A stretch of DNA of 64,000 nucleotides from Microvirga zambiensis WSM3693 (GTDB taxonomy: Bacteria; Pseudomonadota; Alphaproteobacteria; Rhizobiales; Beijerinckiaceae), in assembly GCF_016735695.1 (NCBI RefSeq), contig NZ_JAERQD010000004.1, forward strand, positions 124,001 through 188,000. Reading direction: 5' to 3'. Shown here one piece after another: positions 17,900-27,472 of the stretch (position 1 is its first letter; each line of letters opens with the position of its first letter). The notes under the pieces were generated by a model. It did no database searches and had not been told where the DNA came from. It saw nothing but the letters and a program-made list of their open reading frames with translations. The translations under genes were made by a program, and so were the position numbers.

Positions 17900-18043
17900 T
17901 GCCCAACGGTTACCACTTCTATACCCCTGGATGAACCTCTTTCCGATCTTGGGCACCGCCTTTTTGATCGGTGGGGACCGTAGAAGGTAGAGAAGGGCGA
18001 CGCGCCGTCAATCGACCGCCCGTCCGATCAATGGGGCAGCCGC

Positions 18044-19321
18044 ATGGCAGACCTGGTGTTGGACTTCGATGGGGATGCAGGTCCCTCCCCGGTGCAGCCC
18101 GGGTCTTCAGGTGGCACGAGGGTCCTCATCTACAGTCATGACACCTTCGGCCTCGGACATCTGCGCCGGTCGCGAGCCCTTGCCAATGCCATCGTCCAGG
18201 GCCGCCCCGATACCTCCGTCGTCATCATTTCCGGCTCTCCGGTCATCGGCAATTTCGAGTTCGACAGCGGCGTCGACTACATCCGCATTCCCGGCGTCAC
18301 CAAGCTGCCGGACGGGGACTACCGCAGCCTCAACCTCAATGTGAGCCTCGACGAGGCGGTGGGCCTGCGCCAGGCCCTCATTCTCCAGGCGGCCCAGGCT
18401 TTCAAGCCGGATGTGTTCATCGTCGACAAGGAGCCGACGGGCTTCCGCGGCGAGGTCGTGCCGGCCCTGGATTATCTGCAGGCCGCCGGATGTCGCCTGG
18501 TGCTCGGCATCCGCGACGTGATGGACGAGCCGGCCCTTCTGGTGCCGGAATGGGAGCGCAAGGGCGCGAAGGAAGCCCTTATCCGCTATTACGACGAGAT
18601 CTGGGTCTACGGGCTCAAGGATGTCTATCAGCCGCTCAAAGCGCTGAACCTTCCAGCCCATGTGAGAAAGCGGATCACCTATACCGGCTACCTGCGCCGG
18701 GACGTGCCGCCGACCCCGTCTCTCACCAAATATCCCAAGATCACCAAGCAGCCCTTCATCCTGGTGACCACCGGCGGCGGCGGCGACGGGGACGATCTGA
18801 TCGACTGGGTGATCTCGGCCTACGAGGCCGATGCGGAACTCGAACGGCCGGCCCTCATCCTGTTCGGGCCGTTCATCGACCGGGACAAGCGCCGTTCCTT
18901 CGTGGAACGGATCGCCAAACAGCCCAAACTCGACGTGATGTCCTTCGACAACAAGATCGAATGGCTCATGAAGAAGGCGGACGCCATCGTCGCCATGGGC
19001 GGATACAATACCTTCTGCGAGGCCCTTTCCTTCGACAAGCGCACGCTCATCGTGCCGCGCACCCGGCCGCGGCTCGAGCAATATATCCGCGCCGTCGAGG
19101 GCGAGCGTCTGGGACTCGTGAGCATGCTGAGCGACTACAAGGAGCAGCGCTCGCCCGAGCGAATGGCTGCCGCCCTAAGTTCGCTGTCGTCGCAGCCGCG
19201 CCCATCGGAAGTGACGATCCCCGGCCTCCTCGACGGACTCGACCGGGTGCAGGAGCGCCTGAAAATCCTGGCGGAAACGAAGACCATGTCCTCGCCTTCG
19301 TATCATCAGGCGGCCGAGTAG
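18044..19321 (+). CDS. GT28/MurG-like glycosyltransferase
   Basis: The 425-residue protein has a two-Rossmann GT-B fold. The N-terminal half begins after a 25-residue acidic leader with RVLIYSHDTFGLGHLRRSRALA, the glycine-rich acceptor-side loop typical of MurG and of RedA/UDP-glycosyltransferases. The C-terminal half has FILVTTGGGGDGDDLIDW and ADAIVAMGGYNTFCEALSFDKRTLIVP, the MurG-like donor-binding region. Substrates are unknown. It is the first gene of a four-gene run, separated from the divergent ABC gene by 144 nt that should hold both promoters, and ends 8 nt before the next gene. Confidence 0.85.
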   Translation: MADLVLDFDGDAGPSPVQPGSSGGTRVLIYSHDTFGLGHLRRSRALANAIVQGRPDTSVVIISGSPVIGNFEFDSGVDYIRIPGVTKLPDGDYRSLNLNVSLDEAVGLRQALILQAAQAFKPDVFIVDKEPTGFRGEVVPALDYLQAAGCRLVLGIRDVMDEPALLVPEWERKGAKEALIRYYDEIWVYGLKDVYQPLKALNLPAHVRKRITYTGYLRRDVPPTPSLTKYPKITKQPFILVTTGGGGDGDDLIDWVISAYEADAELERPALILFGPFIDRDKRRSFVERIAKQPKLDVMSFDNKIEWLMKKADAIVAMGGYNTFCEALSFDKRTLIVPRTRPRLEQYIRAVEGERLGLVSMLSDYKEQRSPERMAAALSSLSSQPRPSEVTIPGLLDGLDRVQERLKILAETKTMSSPSYHQAAE

Positions 19322-19329
19322 CGTCACAC

Positions 19330-20601
19330 ATGCCCGCTCCGATGACAAACAGGCGCATCGCCGTCGTCGTGAAAGGCTATCCGCGCCTTTCCGAAACCTT
19401 CATAGCCCAGGAAATCCTGGCTCTCGAGCAGCGCGACATCGACATCGAGATCTGGTCCCTGCGGCATCCGACGGAACGCGCCCTGCACCCGATGCACAAG
19501 GCGATCAAGGCGCGCGTCACGTACCTGCCGGAGCACCTCTACGAGGAGCCGCTGCGCGTGCTTCGCGGCGCTCTCTGGAGCTTGCGGCAGAAGGGTTTCG
19601 GACAGACGATCAAGGCTTTCTGGCGCGACCTGAAACGCGACTTCACCGCCAACCGCGTGCGTCGTCTCGGCCAGGCCTTCGCCATGGCCCGCGAGTTGCC
19701 GCCGGACGTGCAGCATCTGCACGTGCATTATCTGCATACGCCCGCCTCCGTCGTGCGCTATGCAGCCCTCCTCACGGGCCGGACCTGGACCTTCTCGGCC
19801 CACGCGAAGGACATCTGGACGACGCCCGATTGGGAGAAGCGCGAGAAGATGGCCGAAGCGCTCTGGGGCGTCACCTGCACCGCGCAGGGCGCCGAGCATC
19901 TCCAGTCGCTTTCCCCGCCTGAGCACGTGTCGCTCGTCTATCACGGGCTCGATCTCTCCCGCTTTCCGGCGCCGCCCGAAAACCGCCCGGCACGGGACGG
20001 CTCCGACCCGCTCGACCCCCTGCGCATCGTTTCCATCGGACGCGCTGTGGCGAAGAAGGGTTTCGGCGATCTGATTCAGGCTCTCGCGGCACTGCCTCAG
20101 GATCTTCACTGGCGCTTCGTCCATGTGGGCGGCGGCGAGTTGCTCAACAGCCTCAAGAAGCAGGTGCAGGATGCCGGCATTGCAAACCGGGTCGTGTTCC
20201 TCGGCTCCAAGCCGCAGCCGGAGATCATAGCGCTTCTGCGGGAGGCGGATCTCTTCGTGCTGCCTTCGAAGGAAGCGAAATCGGGCGATCGGGACGGTCT
20301 GCCGAATGTGATCATGGAAGCGGCGAGCCAGGGTCTCGCCATCGCGGCGACGGATTTCGCAGGCATTCCCGAGTTCATCCGCAGCGGCTTGGAGGGCGAA
20401 CTCGTGCCGCCGGGCGATTGGGAAGCCTTGTCGAACGTCATCAATCTTCTCGCCCGCGACCCTGGTCGCCGACAGGCACTCGGTGCCGCCGCCTATGCGC
20501 GCCTTCGCCAGGACTTTTCCATGGAAGGCAGCATCGACGGGCTCGAAGCGCGCTTCCGGTCCCTAACGGGTGTCCCCAAGCGAGAACCGGAGCCGGTGTG
20601 A
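19330..20601 (+). CDS. Family 4 glycosyltransferase
   Basis: The 423-residue GT-B enzyme reads VVVKGYPRLSETFIAQEILALE at the N terminus, the usual opening of exopolysaccharide GT4 enzymes such as colanic-acid WcaL. The C-terminal donor domain has RIVSIGRAVAKKGFGDLIQAL, FLGSKPQPEIIALLREADLFVLPS and DGLPNVIMEAASQGLAIAATDFAGIPE with the EX7E region. The ATG at 19330 lies 8 nt after the preceding stop. Its own stop overlaps the next start (GTGA). It is likely to add a sugar to a lipid-linked glycan at the cytoplasmic face. Confidence 0.9.
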   Translation: MPAPMTNRRIAVVVKGYPRLSETFIAQEILALEQRDIDIEIWSLRHPTERALHPMHKAIKARVTYLPEHLYEEPLRVLRGALWSLRQKGFGQTIKAFWRDLKRDFTANRVRRLGQAFAMARELPPDVQHLHVHYLHTPASVVRYAALLTGRTWTFSAHAKDIWTTPDWEKREKMAEALWGVTCTAQGAEHLQSLSPPEHVSLVYHGLDLSRFPAPPENRPARDGSDPLDPLRIVSIGRAVAKKGFGDLIQALAALPQDLHWRFVHVGGGELLNSLKKQVQDAGIANRVVFLGSKPQPEIIALLREADLFVLPSKEAKSGDRDGLPNVIMEAASQGLAIAATDFAGIPEFIRSGLEGELVPPGDWEALSNVINLLARDPGRRQALGAAAYARLRQDFSMEGSIDGLEARFRSLTGVPKREPEPV

Positions 20602-21728
20602 CGATCGCGAGGCCGGTTGCGTTCTATGCTCCGCTGAAGAGCCCGAACCATCCCCTCCCTTCGGGCGACCGCACGATGGCGCGGCTTTTGATGAAGGCGC
20701 TCGAACGGGCCGGCTACGCACCGACCCTTGCCAGCGAGATCCGGACGCTCGACAAAGCCGGCGACCGTCAGTGCCAGGACGACATCAGGCAGCAATCGCT
20801 CGAGGAGGCCGCGCGTCTGATCGAGCATTACAGATCCCTTCCTCAAGAGCGGAAGCCCTGCCTCTGGTTCACCTATCACGTCTATTACAAGGCGCCGGAC
20901 TGGATCGGCCCGCGCGTCGCGGAAGCGCTCGGCATTCCCTATGTCGTCGCGGAGGGATCGCGTGCCGCCAAGCGTGCGCAGGGCCGTTGGGCGCTTGGCC
21001 ACGAGGGTTCCGAGGCGGCCCTCGACTGCGCCGATGCGATCTTCGTAATGACCGCGCATGACCGGCAGGCCTTGGAAACCGCGAGACCTTCGCGCCAGGT
21101 GCTCGTCGAACTGCTGCCCTTTCTCGATCTGAAAGACTGGCCTGCCACGGGCACCCGGCGCCCGAGCGATGCCGAACCGCGACTTCTCACCGTGGCGATG
21201 ATGCGGGAGGGCGACAAGCTGGCTTCCTATCGCATTCTTGCGGCGGCCCTCGAGAGGCTACTGCACCTGCCCTGGCAGCTGGATGTGGTGGGCGATGGCG
21301 AGGCTCGGAAGGAGATCGTCCAACTGTTCAGTCCGCTGGCGCAACGCGTACGGTTCCACGGTGCCGTCAACAGCAGGCCCGATCTGAGAGCTTTGTACGA
21401 GACAGCCGATCTCTTCGTCTGGCCGGCGGTCAACGAGGCGTACGGCATGGTGCTGCTGGAGGCCCAGGCGCTCGGCTGTCCGGTGGTTGCCGGCGCTTTC
21501 GGCGGCGTTGCCAGCGTCGTGAAGCAGGGTGAGACCGGATTGCTGACGAAACCCGGCGACATTGCCGCTTTTTCCGATACGGTCGGCGGCCTCCTGCAGG
21601 ACCGTCACCGGCTTCGCACCCTTGGAGACAATGCATACCGCTTCATAACCCGGGAACGCGATCTCGATCACGCCGCTTTGCGCTTGCGCAATGCGCTCGA
21701 ACCGATCACGGCTAGAACGGGAGCATGA
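20598..21728 (+). CDS. Family 4-type glycosyltransferase
   Basis: The 376-residue protein starts at GTG 20598, chosen because it overlaps the previous stop by 4 nt and gives ARPVAFYAPLKSPNHPLPSGDRTMARLL, a typical GT4 start. An upstream open stretch to 20418 lies inside the previous gene. The donor domain has LLTVAMMREGDKLASYRIL, QLDVVGDGEARKEI, ALYETADLFVWPAVNEAYGM and LLEAQALGCPVVAGAFGGVASVV, with the ExxxxxxxE motif in NEAYGMVLLE. The acceptor half has TYHVYYKAPDWIGPRVAEAL. It overlaps the next gene by 4 nt (ATGA). Confidence 0.87.
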   Translation: MTIARPVAFYAPLKSPNHPLPSGDRTMARLLMKALERAGYAPTLASEIRTLDKAGDRQCQDDIRQQSLEEAARLIEHYRSLPQERKPCLWFTYHVYYKAPDWIGPRVAEALGIPYVVAEGSRAAKRAQGRWALGHEGSEAALDCADAIFVMTAHDRQALETARPSRQVLVELLPFLDLKDWPATGTRRPSDAEPRLLTVAMMREGDKLASYRILAAALERLLHLPWQLDVVGDGEARKEIVQLFSPLAQRVRFHGAVNSRPDLRALYETADLFVWPAVNEAYGMVLLEAQALGCPVVAGAFGGVASVVKQGETGLLTKPGDIAAFSDTVGGLLQDRHRLRTLGDNAYRFITRERDLDHAALRLRNALEPITARTGA

Positions 21729-23665
21729 GCTTGCGCGTTCTGATCGCCGTCACGCATCTTCTGGGAGCCGGGCATCTCACCCGGGCCGCGACCCTCGCCC
21801 GCGCCTTCGCGAGGGAGGGACACGAGACCGTGCTCGTCTCGGGCGGAAGCCCTGTCCACGTGGGCGATCCGGGCGCGGCGTCCTTCGTTCAGCTGCCGTC
21901 CGTGCGGACCCTCGGCACGAATTTCACGACATTGCTCGACGATGACTCGAAGCCGGTGGACGAAACCTATCTCGCGAAGCGAAGGGCCATCCTGCTCGAT
22001 ACGCTGAATTCTCTCCGGCCCGACATCCTCATCACCGAGCTCTTCCCGTTCGGCCGCCGGGTTCTGGCGAAGGAGTTCATGGCACTGCTCGATGCCGCGC
22101 GCGCCATGAGCCCGCGCCCGCGCATTCTCTGCTCGCTCCGCGATATCCTCGTCGCATCTTCGAAGCCGGAGCGGATCGCGCAGGCGCATGAACGCGTGCT
22201 CGGCTACTACGATGCCGTCCTCGTCCATGGCGATCCGGACCTCGTTCCGATCGAGGATTCATGGCCGCTGGACGAACGGATCAGGCCGCTCGTCCGCTAT
22301 ACCGGCTACGTCGACGAGAGTGAGGCTCCCATTCCCGAGCGCGCTCGACTGGGCATCGTGGTGTCGGGCGGATCGAGCGCGGCGAGCCTTCCGCTTTATC
22401 GAGCGGCCATCGCAGCGGCTCATGGGATTGCCGACCGGCCCTGGCGTGTTCTCGTCGGGAAAGGCGTATCTGAAGCGGAGTTTCAATCACTCCGGGAAAA
22501 TGCGCCGGCCCATGTCGCCATCGAATGGGCGCGTCCGGATTTCCGCACCCTCCTCGCGTGCGCGGAACTGTCCATCAGCCAGGCCGGCTACAACACGGTC
22601 GTGGATCTGCTCCGCTGCAACGTGCAGCCGATCCTCGTCCCTTTCGAAGCCGGCCAGGAGACCGAGCAGCGGCTGCGCGCAGAGCACCTGCAGAAGCTCG
22701 GACTGGCGCGGATCGTGCCAGAGGCGGAGCTCTCGCCGGAGACCCTGGCCGGGGCGATCCGAAATGCTCTGGCGAGCAGGCTTTCTGCTCCCTTGTCGAT
22801 CTCCCTCGACGGAGCGCGGCGCAGCGTCGAGATCGCGGAGAATCTTGTCGGTTTCGCACCGCACCATCGCCTGGAGATCGATTGGTCGCCCCTGGACCGA
22901 GCCTTGAAGCACGCCGCGGATCGCGGCTGCCCGATCCGCTTCTGGTGGCGGGACGACGACGCGGTTGCAGATACGCCTCAGCTCGACCGGCTCCTCGCCC
23001 TCGCTCGCCGCTACGAGGCCGGGCTCGGGTTGGCCGTTATTCCGGCGGGCCTTGAGGATTCCCTCGCATCCCGTCTGGCGGCGGAAGAAAAAGCCTTTGC
23101 CCTCGTGCATGGCCTCGACCATGCCAATCACGCATCCGTGAGCGAGAAGAAGGCGGAATTCGGGGGCCATAGGCCTCTTGCCACGATGGCGGCGGACATC
23201 GAGCGGGCTCTCCACCTGACACGCGAGCGGCTGGGGCAAAAGCTCCTGCCGGTCTTCGTGCCGCCCTGGAACCGGATCTCCCCGGACTTGCTCCCCCGTC
23301 TTGCGCAGCTGGGCTTTACAGGATTGTCGACCTTCGCCGAACGGGAATCCGCCTTCCCCGCAGCCGGGCTGCTCCAGATCAACACCCATGTGGATCCCGT
23401 CGACTGGCATGGCACGAGAAGCCTGGCCGATCCGGCCGAGATCGTCGCCCGTCTCGCGGCAGCCGTCGAACGCCGGGTCGCAGGAGAGGCGGACGGGGGC
23501 GAGCCGATCGGCTTCCTCACCCATCATCTGATCCACGACGATGTCATCTGGTCGTTATGCGAAAGGCTTATCGCCCGCCTCGCCGCGAGGGGAATACGCT
23601 TCCTGCGACCCGACATATGTTTCGGCTTGGAAACAAGATCACAATTGAGATCTAATGGGATCTGA
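21725..23665 (+). CDS. Fusion of GT28-like glycosyltransferase and polysaccharide deacetylase-like domain
   Basis: The 646-residue protein joins two domains. Residues 1-380 form a MurG-like GT-B unit (RVLIAVTHLLGAGHLTRAATLA, LGIVVSGGSSAASLPLYR, CAELSISQAGYNTVVDLLRC, ILVPFEAGQETEQRLRA) that resembles the first gene of this operon. Residues about 395-640 resemble a NodB-type deacetylase: PIRFWWRDDDAV with two metal-type Asp, FALVHGLDHANH, LLPVFVPPWNRISP and GFLTHHLIHDD. The catalytic RDDD and HGxxH motifs are recognisable. It could transfer a sugar and deacetylate it. ATG overlaps the preceding stop by 4 nt; the run ends here, 31 nt before an ABC importer operon. Confidence 0.82.
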   Translation: MSLRVLIAVTHLLGAGHLTRAATLARAFAREGHETVLVSGGSPVHVGDPGAASFVQLPSVRTLGTNFTTLLDDDSKPVDETYLAKRRAILLDTLNSLRPDILITELFPFGRRVLAKEFMALLDAARAMSPRPRILCSLRDILVASSKPERIAQAHERVLGYYDAVLVHGDPDLVPIEDSWPLDERIRPLVRYTGYVDESEAPIPERARLGIVVSGGSSAASLPLYRAAIAAAHGIADRPWRVLVGKGVSEAEFQSLRENAPAHVAIEWARPDFRTLLACAELSISQAGYNTVVDLLRCNVQPILVPFEAGQETEQRLRAEHLQKLGLARIVPEAELSPETLAGAIRNALASRLSAPLSISLDGARRSVEIAENLVGFAPHHRLEIDWSPLDRALKHAADRGCPIRFWWRDDDAVADTPQLDRLLALARRYEAGLGLAVIPAGLEDSLASRLAAEEKAFALVHGLDHANHASVSEKKAEFGGHRPLATMAADIERALHLTRERLGQKLLPVFVPPWNRISPDLLPRLAQLGFTGLSTFAERESAFPAAGLLQINTHVDPVDWHGTRSLADPAEIVARLAAAVERRVAGEADGGEPIGFLTHHLIHDDVIWSLCERLIARLAARGIRFLRPDICFGLETRSQLRSNGI

Positions 23666-23696
23666 TGCGTTATGCTCATAGTCCCTGGAGGAGCAT

Positions 23697-25562
23697 ATGG
23701 AAGCGCCACTCCTGTCGGTTCGCCAGCTGACAGTTGATTTCAACACCGATGCCGGAAACTTCCGAGCGGTCGACGGACTGACATTTGATATTCCCAAAGG
23801 GAAGACGGTGGCGCTCGTCGGCGAATCCGGCTCCGGCAAATCGGTGACGGCGCAGGCCATCCTCCAGATCCTGTCGAAAAAGGCCCGAATCGAGAGCGGA
23901 TCGATCCTCTTCAACGACCCGTCGAGCGGCAAGACCGTCGACATCGCTTCGCTGCCGCCTGAGAGCGATGCCATGCATGCCCTGCGGGGCGGGCGCATCG
24001 CCATGATCTTCCAGGAGCCGATGACCTCGCTCTCGCCGCTCCACACCATCGGCGACCAGATTTCCGAAGCGCTGATGATCCACGCCGACGTGGATCAGGC
24101 CAAGGCAAACCAGCGAACCATGGAAGTGCTCGCCCGCGTCGGCTTTCCCGATCCCAAGCGGGCCCTCACAACCTATCCGTTCGAACTCTCAGGCGGCTTG
24201 CGCCAGCGTGCGATGATCGCCATGGCGCTCATCACGCGCCCTGCACTGCTGATCGCGGACGAGCCCACCACCGCGCTCGACGTGACCACGCAGGCCCAGA
24301 TCCTGGACCTGATCAAGGAACTCCAGATCGAGACGGGCATGTCGGTGCTGCTCATCACCCACGATCTCGGCGTGGTCGCCAATGTGGCCGACGAGGTGGT
24401 GGTGATGTATCGCGGCAGGATCATGGAGGCCGGCTCCCGCGAGAACATCTTCCGCAATCCTCAGCATCCCTATCTTCAGGCTCTCATGCGTGCCGTTCCC
24501 CGCTTCGCCATGGCGGAGAACGAGCGCCTGACACCGATCCGCGAGGTGACGAGCGCAACGCTCGCCACGGCCAACGCCCCCGAGCGCATCCAGCCGAAAG
24601 GCCCCATCCTGAGGGCCGAGCACCTTACGAAGTGCTTCACCCTCCGGTCGGGCTGGTTTTCCGGCAAGATGCGGGAGATCCGCGCGGTCAGCGAGGTCGA
24701 TCTCAGCCTGCCCGTCGGCAAGACGCTGGGCCTCGTCGGAGAATCGGGCTGCGGCAAGACCACCGTCTCCAAGATGATCATGCGGGCGCTCAATCCCAAT
24801 TCCGGCCGCGTGCTGTTCGACGACGGCACCGGACCGAAGGATGTGCACAAGCTGGAGGGCGATGCCCTCACCGCCTATCGACGGTCGGTACAGTTCATCT
24901 TCCAGGATCCTTTCTCGTCCCTCAACCCGCGCATGACGGTCTACGAGCTTCTGACCGAACCCCTGCGCATCCATAACATCGGCACGTCCGATGAACGCTA
25001 TGAGCGTGTGAAGCAGCTTCTCGACATGGTCGGCCTCGACCAGCGCTCGCTCCGCCGCTATCCGCACTCGTTCTCCGGCGGCCAGCGCCAGCGTCTCGGC
25101 ATCGCCCGGGCTCTCGCCCTCGAGCCGCGCGTGCTCCTGTGCGACGAGCCGGTCTCCGCCCTCGACGTCTCGGTTCAGGCGCAGGTGCTCAACCTGCTCA
25201 AGGACCTGCAGGCGGCGCTCGGCCTGTCCTATCTCTTCGTGTCGCACAACCTCGCGGTCGTGGACTACATCGCCGACACCATCGCGGTCATGTGCCGAGG
25301 CTATATCGTCGAGGAGGCGCCGAAATCCTCCCTCTTCCGCAATCCGGTTCACCCCTACACGCAGGCGCTTCTCGCCGCCGTGCCGGATCCGGACATTGAC
25401 CGCCCGCTCGATTTCGCGAAACTGCGGGCGGGCCGCTTCTCCCATCCGTCGGAATGGCCCGAGCCGTTCCGCATCAAGCCTGGCGAGTTCGGTGTCATGA
25501 AGGAAATCGAGCCAGGTCATAAGGTACGTCTGGGGCACCTGACAGCCCGGGAGGCCGCATGA
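23697..25562 (+). CDS. Dual-ATPase subunit of a peptide/opine-type ABC importer
   Basis: The 621-residue protein contains two complete ABC ATPase domains, as in YejF or fused DppD-DppF. Domain 1: Walker A GESGSGKS, signature [16 protein letters not shown], Walker [13 protein letters not shown]. Domain 2: Walker A GESGCGKT, signature [16 protein letters not shown], Walker [13 protein letters not shown], each followed by the oligopeptide C-terminal segment ([30 protein letters not shown]). The start ATG has a strong site, GGAGGAG. It is the first gene of four, with 4-nt overlaps throughout, and energises uptake through the two permeases. Confidence 0.95.
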   Translation: MEAPLLSVRQLTVDFNTDAGNFRAVDGLTFDIPKGKTVALVGESGSGKSVTAQAILQILSKKARIESGSILFNDPSSGKTVDIASLPPESDAMHALRGGRIAMIFQEPMTSLSPLHTIGDQISEALMIHADVDQAKANQRTMEVLARVGFPDPKRALTTYPFELSGGLRQRAMIAMALITRPALLIADEPTTALDVTTQAQILDLIKELQIETGMSVLLITHDLGVVANVADEVVVMYRGRIMEAGSRENIFRNPQHPYLQALMRAVPRFAMAENERLTPIREVTSATLATANAPERIQPKGPILRAEHLTKCFTLRSGWFSGKMREIRAVSEVDLSLPVGKTLGLVGESGCGKTTVSKMIMRALNPNSGRVLFDDGTGPKDVHKLEGDALTAYRRSVQFIFQDPFSSLNPRMTVYELLTEPLRIHNIGTSDERYERVKQLLDMVGLDQRSLRRYPHSFSGGQRQRLGIARALALEPRVLLCDEPVSALDVSVQAQVLNLLKDLQAALGLSYLFVSHNLAVVDYIADTIAVMCRGYIVEEAPKSSLFRNPVHPYTQALLAAVPDPDIDRPLDFAKLRAGRFSHPSEWPEPFRIKPGEFGVMKEIEPGHKVRLGHLTAREAA

Positions 25563-27472
25563 TGCCGCTCAACACCCGTAAAGCCATACTTCTGGCCGCT
25601 GCCATCGGCCTGCTCTCGCTGCCGGCCGGGGCGCAGGATTTCAAGGAACCGCCCTTCTTCGCCAACCTGCTGAAGGACAAGAAGCTGCCGCCTCTCGCGG
25701 AGCGGATTCCGAAATCTCCCATCGTGGTCGATGCGGCAGGCCAGTATGGCGGCGACATGATCACCCTGGTGCCGCGGCCGCGGGATATCCGCTACATATC
25801 CACCTTCGCCTATACCAGGCTGGTCGGCTACGACCGCGACCTGAAGCTACAGCCCGATATCCTGGAAAAGCTCGAGAACGAGGACGACCGGGTCTTCACC
25901 TTCACCTTGCGTGCGGGCCACCGCTGGTCGGACGGTTCCCCCTTCACCGCGGAAGACTTCCGGTATTACTGGGAGGATGTGGCGCAGAATGCCGACCTGT
26001 CGCCGGCCGGCCCGCCCGAGTTCATGATGGTGGACGGAAAGCCCCCGCGCTTCGAGGTCCTCGACGAGCGGACGGTGCGCTACAGCTGGGACAAGCCCAA
26101 CCCGCGCTTCCTGCCGCAGCTTGCGGGCCCCATCGACCCGGGCATCTACCGAGCCGCTGCCTATCTCAAGCAGTTCCACGCCAAATATGCGGACAAGGCT
26201 GCCCTCGAGGAAAAGGCAAAGCAGCAGAAATTGAAATCTTGGGCGGCCCTGCATAACCGCATGGACGACATGAAGGAGCAGACCAACCCTGCCCTTCCCA
26301 CCCTGATGGCGTGGCGCATCATGAACGCGGCGCCTGCCAACCGCTTCGTGTTCGAGCGCAATCCCTATTACCATCGCATCGACAGCCACGGACAGCAGCT
26401 TCCCTATGTCGACCGCATGCTCATGGACGTATCGGCGAGCGGGCTCTTCGCCGCAAAGGCCAATGCGGGCGAAGTCGATCTCCTGTTCCGCGGCCTCTCC
26501 ATGAGCGACATTCCCGTCCTGAAGGAGGGCGAGAAGGCGAAGGGCTACCGCACTCTTCTCTGGCCCTATGCACGCGGCACCGAACTGGCGCTCTATCCCA
26601 ACCTCAACGCGGTCGATCCGGTCTGGCGGCAGCTCAACCGCGACATCCGCTTCCGCCGTGCCCTGTCGCTCGGCATCGACCGCAAGACCTTGAACAACGC
26701 CCTGCTCTTCGGGCTCGGCACCGAGGGCAACAACACCATCGTCTCTGAAAGCCCGCTCTTCTCGCCCGAGCTGCGTACCACCAACGCCGGATACGACCCG
26801 GCGGAAGCCTCGCGCCTGCTGGACGAGATTGGTCTGACGCAGCGCAACGGCGCCGGCATCCGCCTGCTTCCCGATGGGCGCGAATTAGAGATCATCGTCG
26901 AGACGGATGGGGAGAGCAGCCTCGTCGTCGACGGCCTCACCCTCATCGGCGAGTTCTGGCGCGAGATCGGCGTCAGGCTCTTCGTGAAGCCGCAGGATCG
27001 CACAGTCCTGCGCAACCGCTCCTATGCCGGCCTGACTGTCATGGTGGCAGCACCCGGTCTCGATAACGCGATCCCGACCGCCATCATGCCGCCGACGGAA
27101 CTCGCCCCTATGCGCCAGGACAATTATGCCTGGCCGAAATGGGGCCAGTACGTGGAGACCAAGGGCAAGAACGGCGAAGCCGTCGATATCCCCGAAGCCA
27201 AGCGGCTACTCGATCTCTATGCGACTTGGATGAACACCGGGAACCGCACCGTGCAGAAGGATGTCTGGCACGAGATGCTGCGCAACCATGCCGAGAACCA
27301 ATGGTCCATCGGCACCATTTCCGGCGCATTGCAGCCCATCGTCATGCGCAACGGATTGCAGGGCCTTCCCGCCAAGGCGCTCTACAGCTGGGAGCCGACG
27401 GCGATGATCGGCATCTACCGCCTCGATGAGGTCTTTTGGAACAAAGCCGCCGGCAAAGAGGCCCGTCGATGA
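25559..27472 (+). CDS. Family 5 extracellular solute-binding protein of ABC importer
   Basis: The 637-residue periplasmic protein has a Sec signal (KAILLAAAIGLLSLPAGAQ). SBP_bac_5 landmarks are VFTFTLRAGHRWSDGSPFTAEDFRYYW and FRRALSLGIDRKTLNNALLFGLG. At 637 residues it is longer than DppA/OppA (about 530) and close to YejA, so it may bind larger peptides or peptide-like compounds; the ligand is unknown. The ATG overlaps the ATPase stop (ATGA), and its TGA overlaps the permease ATG, so all four genes should be made together. Confidence 0.92.
   Translation: MMPLNTRKAILLAAAIGLLSLPAGAQDFKEPPFFANLLKDKKLPPLAERIPKSPIVVDAAGQYGGDMITLVPRPRDIRYISTFAYTRLVGYDRDLKLQPDILEKLENEDDRVFTFTLRAGHRWSDGSPFTAEDFRYYWEDVAQNADLSPAGPPEFMMVDGKPPRFEVLDERTVRYSWDKPNPRFLPQLAGPIDPGIYRAAAYLKQFHAKYADKAALEEKAKQQKLKSWAALHNRMDDMKEQTNPALPTLMAWRIMNAAPANRFVFERNPYYHRIDSHGQQLPYVDRMLMDVSASGLFAAKANAGEVDLLFRGLSMSDIPVLKEGEKAKGYRTLLWPYARGTELALYPNLNAVDPVWRQLNRDIRFRRALSLGIDRKTLNNALLFGLGTEGNNTIVSESPLFSPELRTTNAGYDPAEASRLLDEIGLTQRNGAGIRLLPDGRELEIIVETDGESSLVVDGLTLIGEFWREIGVRLFVKPQDRTVLRNRSYAGLTVMVAAPGLDNAIPTAIMPPTELAPMRQDNYAWPKWGQYVETKGKNGEAVDIPEAKRLLDLYATWMNTGNRTVQKDVWHEMLRNHAENQWSIGTISGALQPIVMRNGLQGLPAKALYSWEPTAMIGIYRLDEVFWNKAAGKEARR

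Noticed and set aside
15668-17983. Plus-strand open frame of 771 codons opposite the ABC-like gene
   Set aside because: It mirrors the codon pattern of the real minus-strand gene, has no ribosome site or family match, and is a GC-bias shadow.
18490-19329. Upstream extension of the GT4 gene
   Set aside because: It lies inside the preceding glycosyltransferase gene in another frame; the ATG at 19330 fits the family start.
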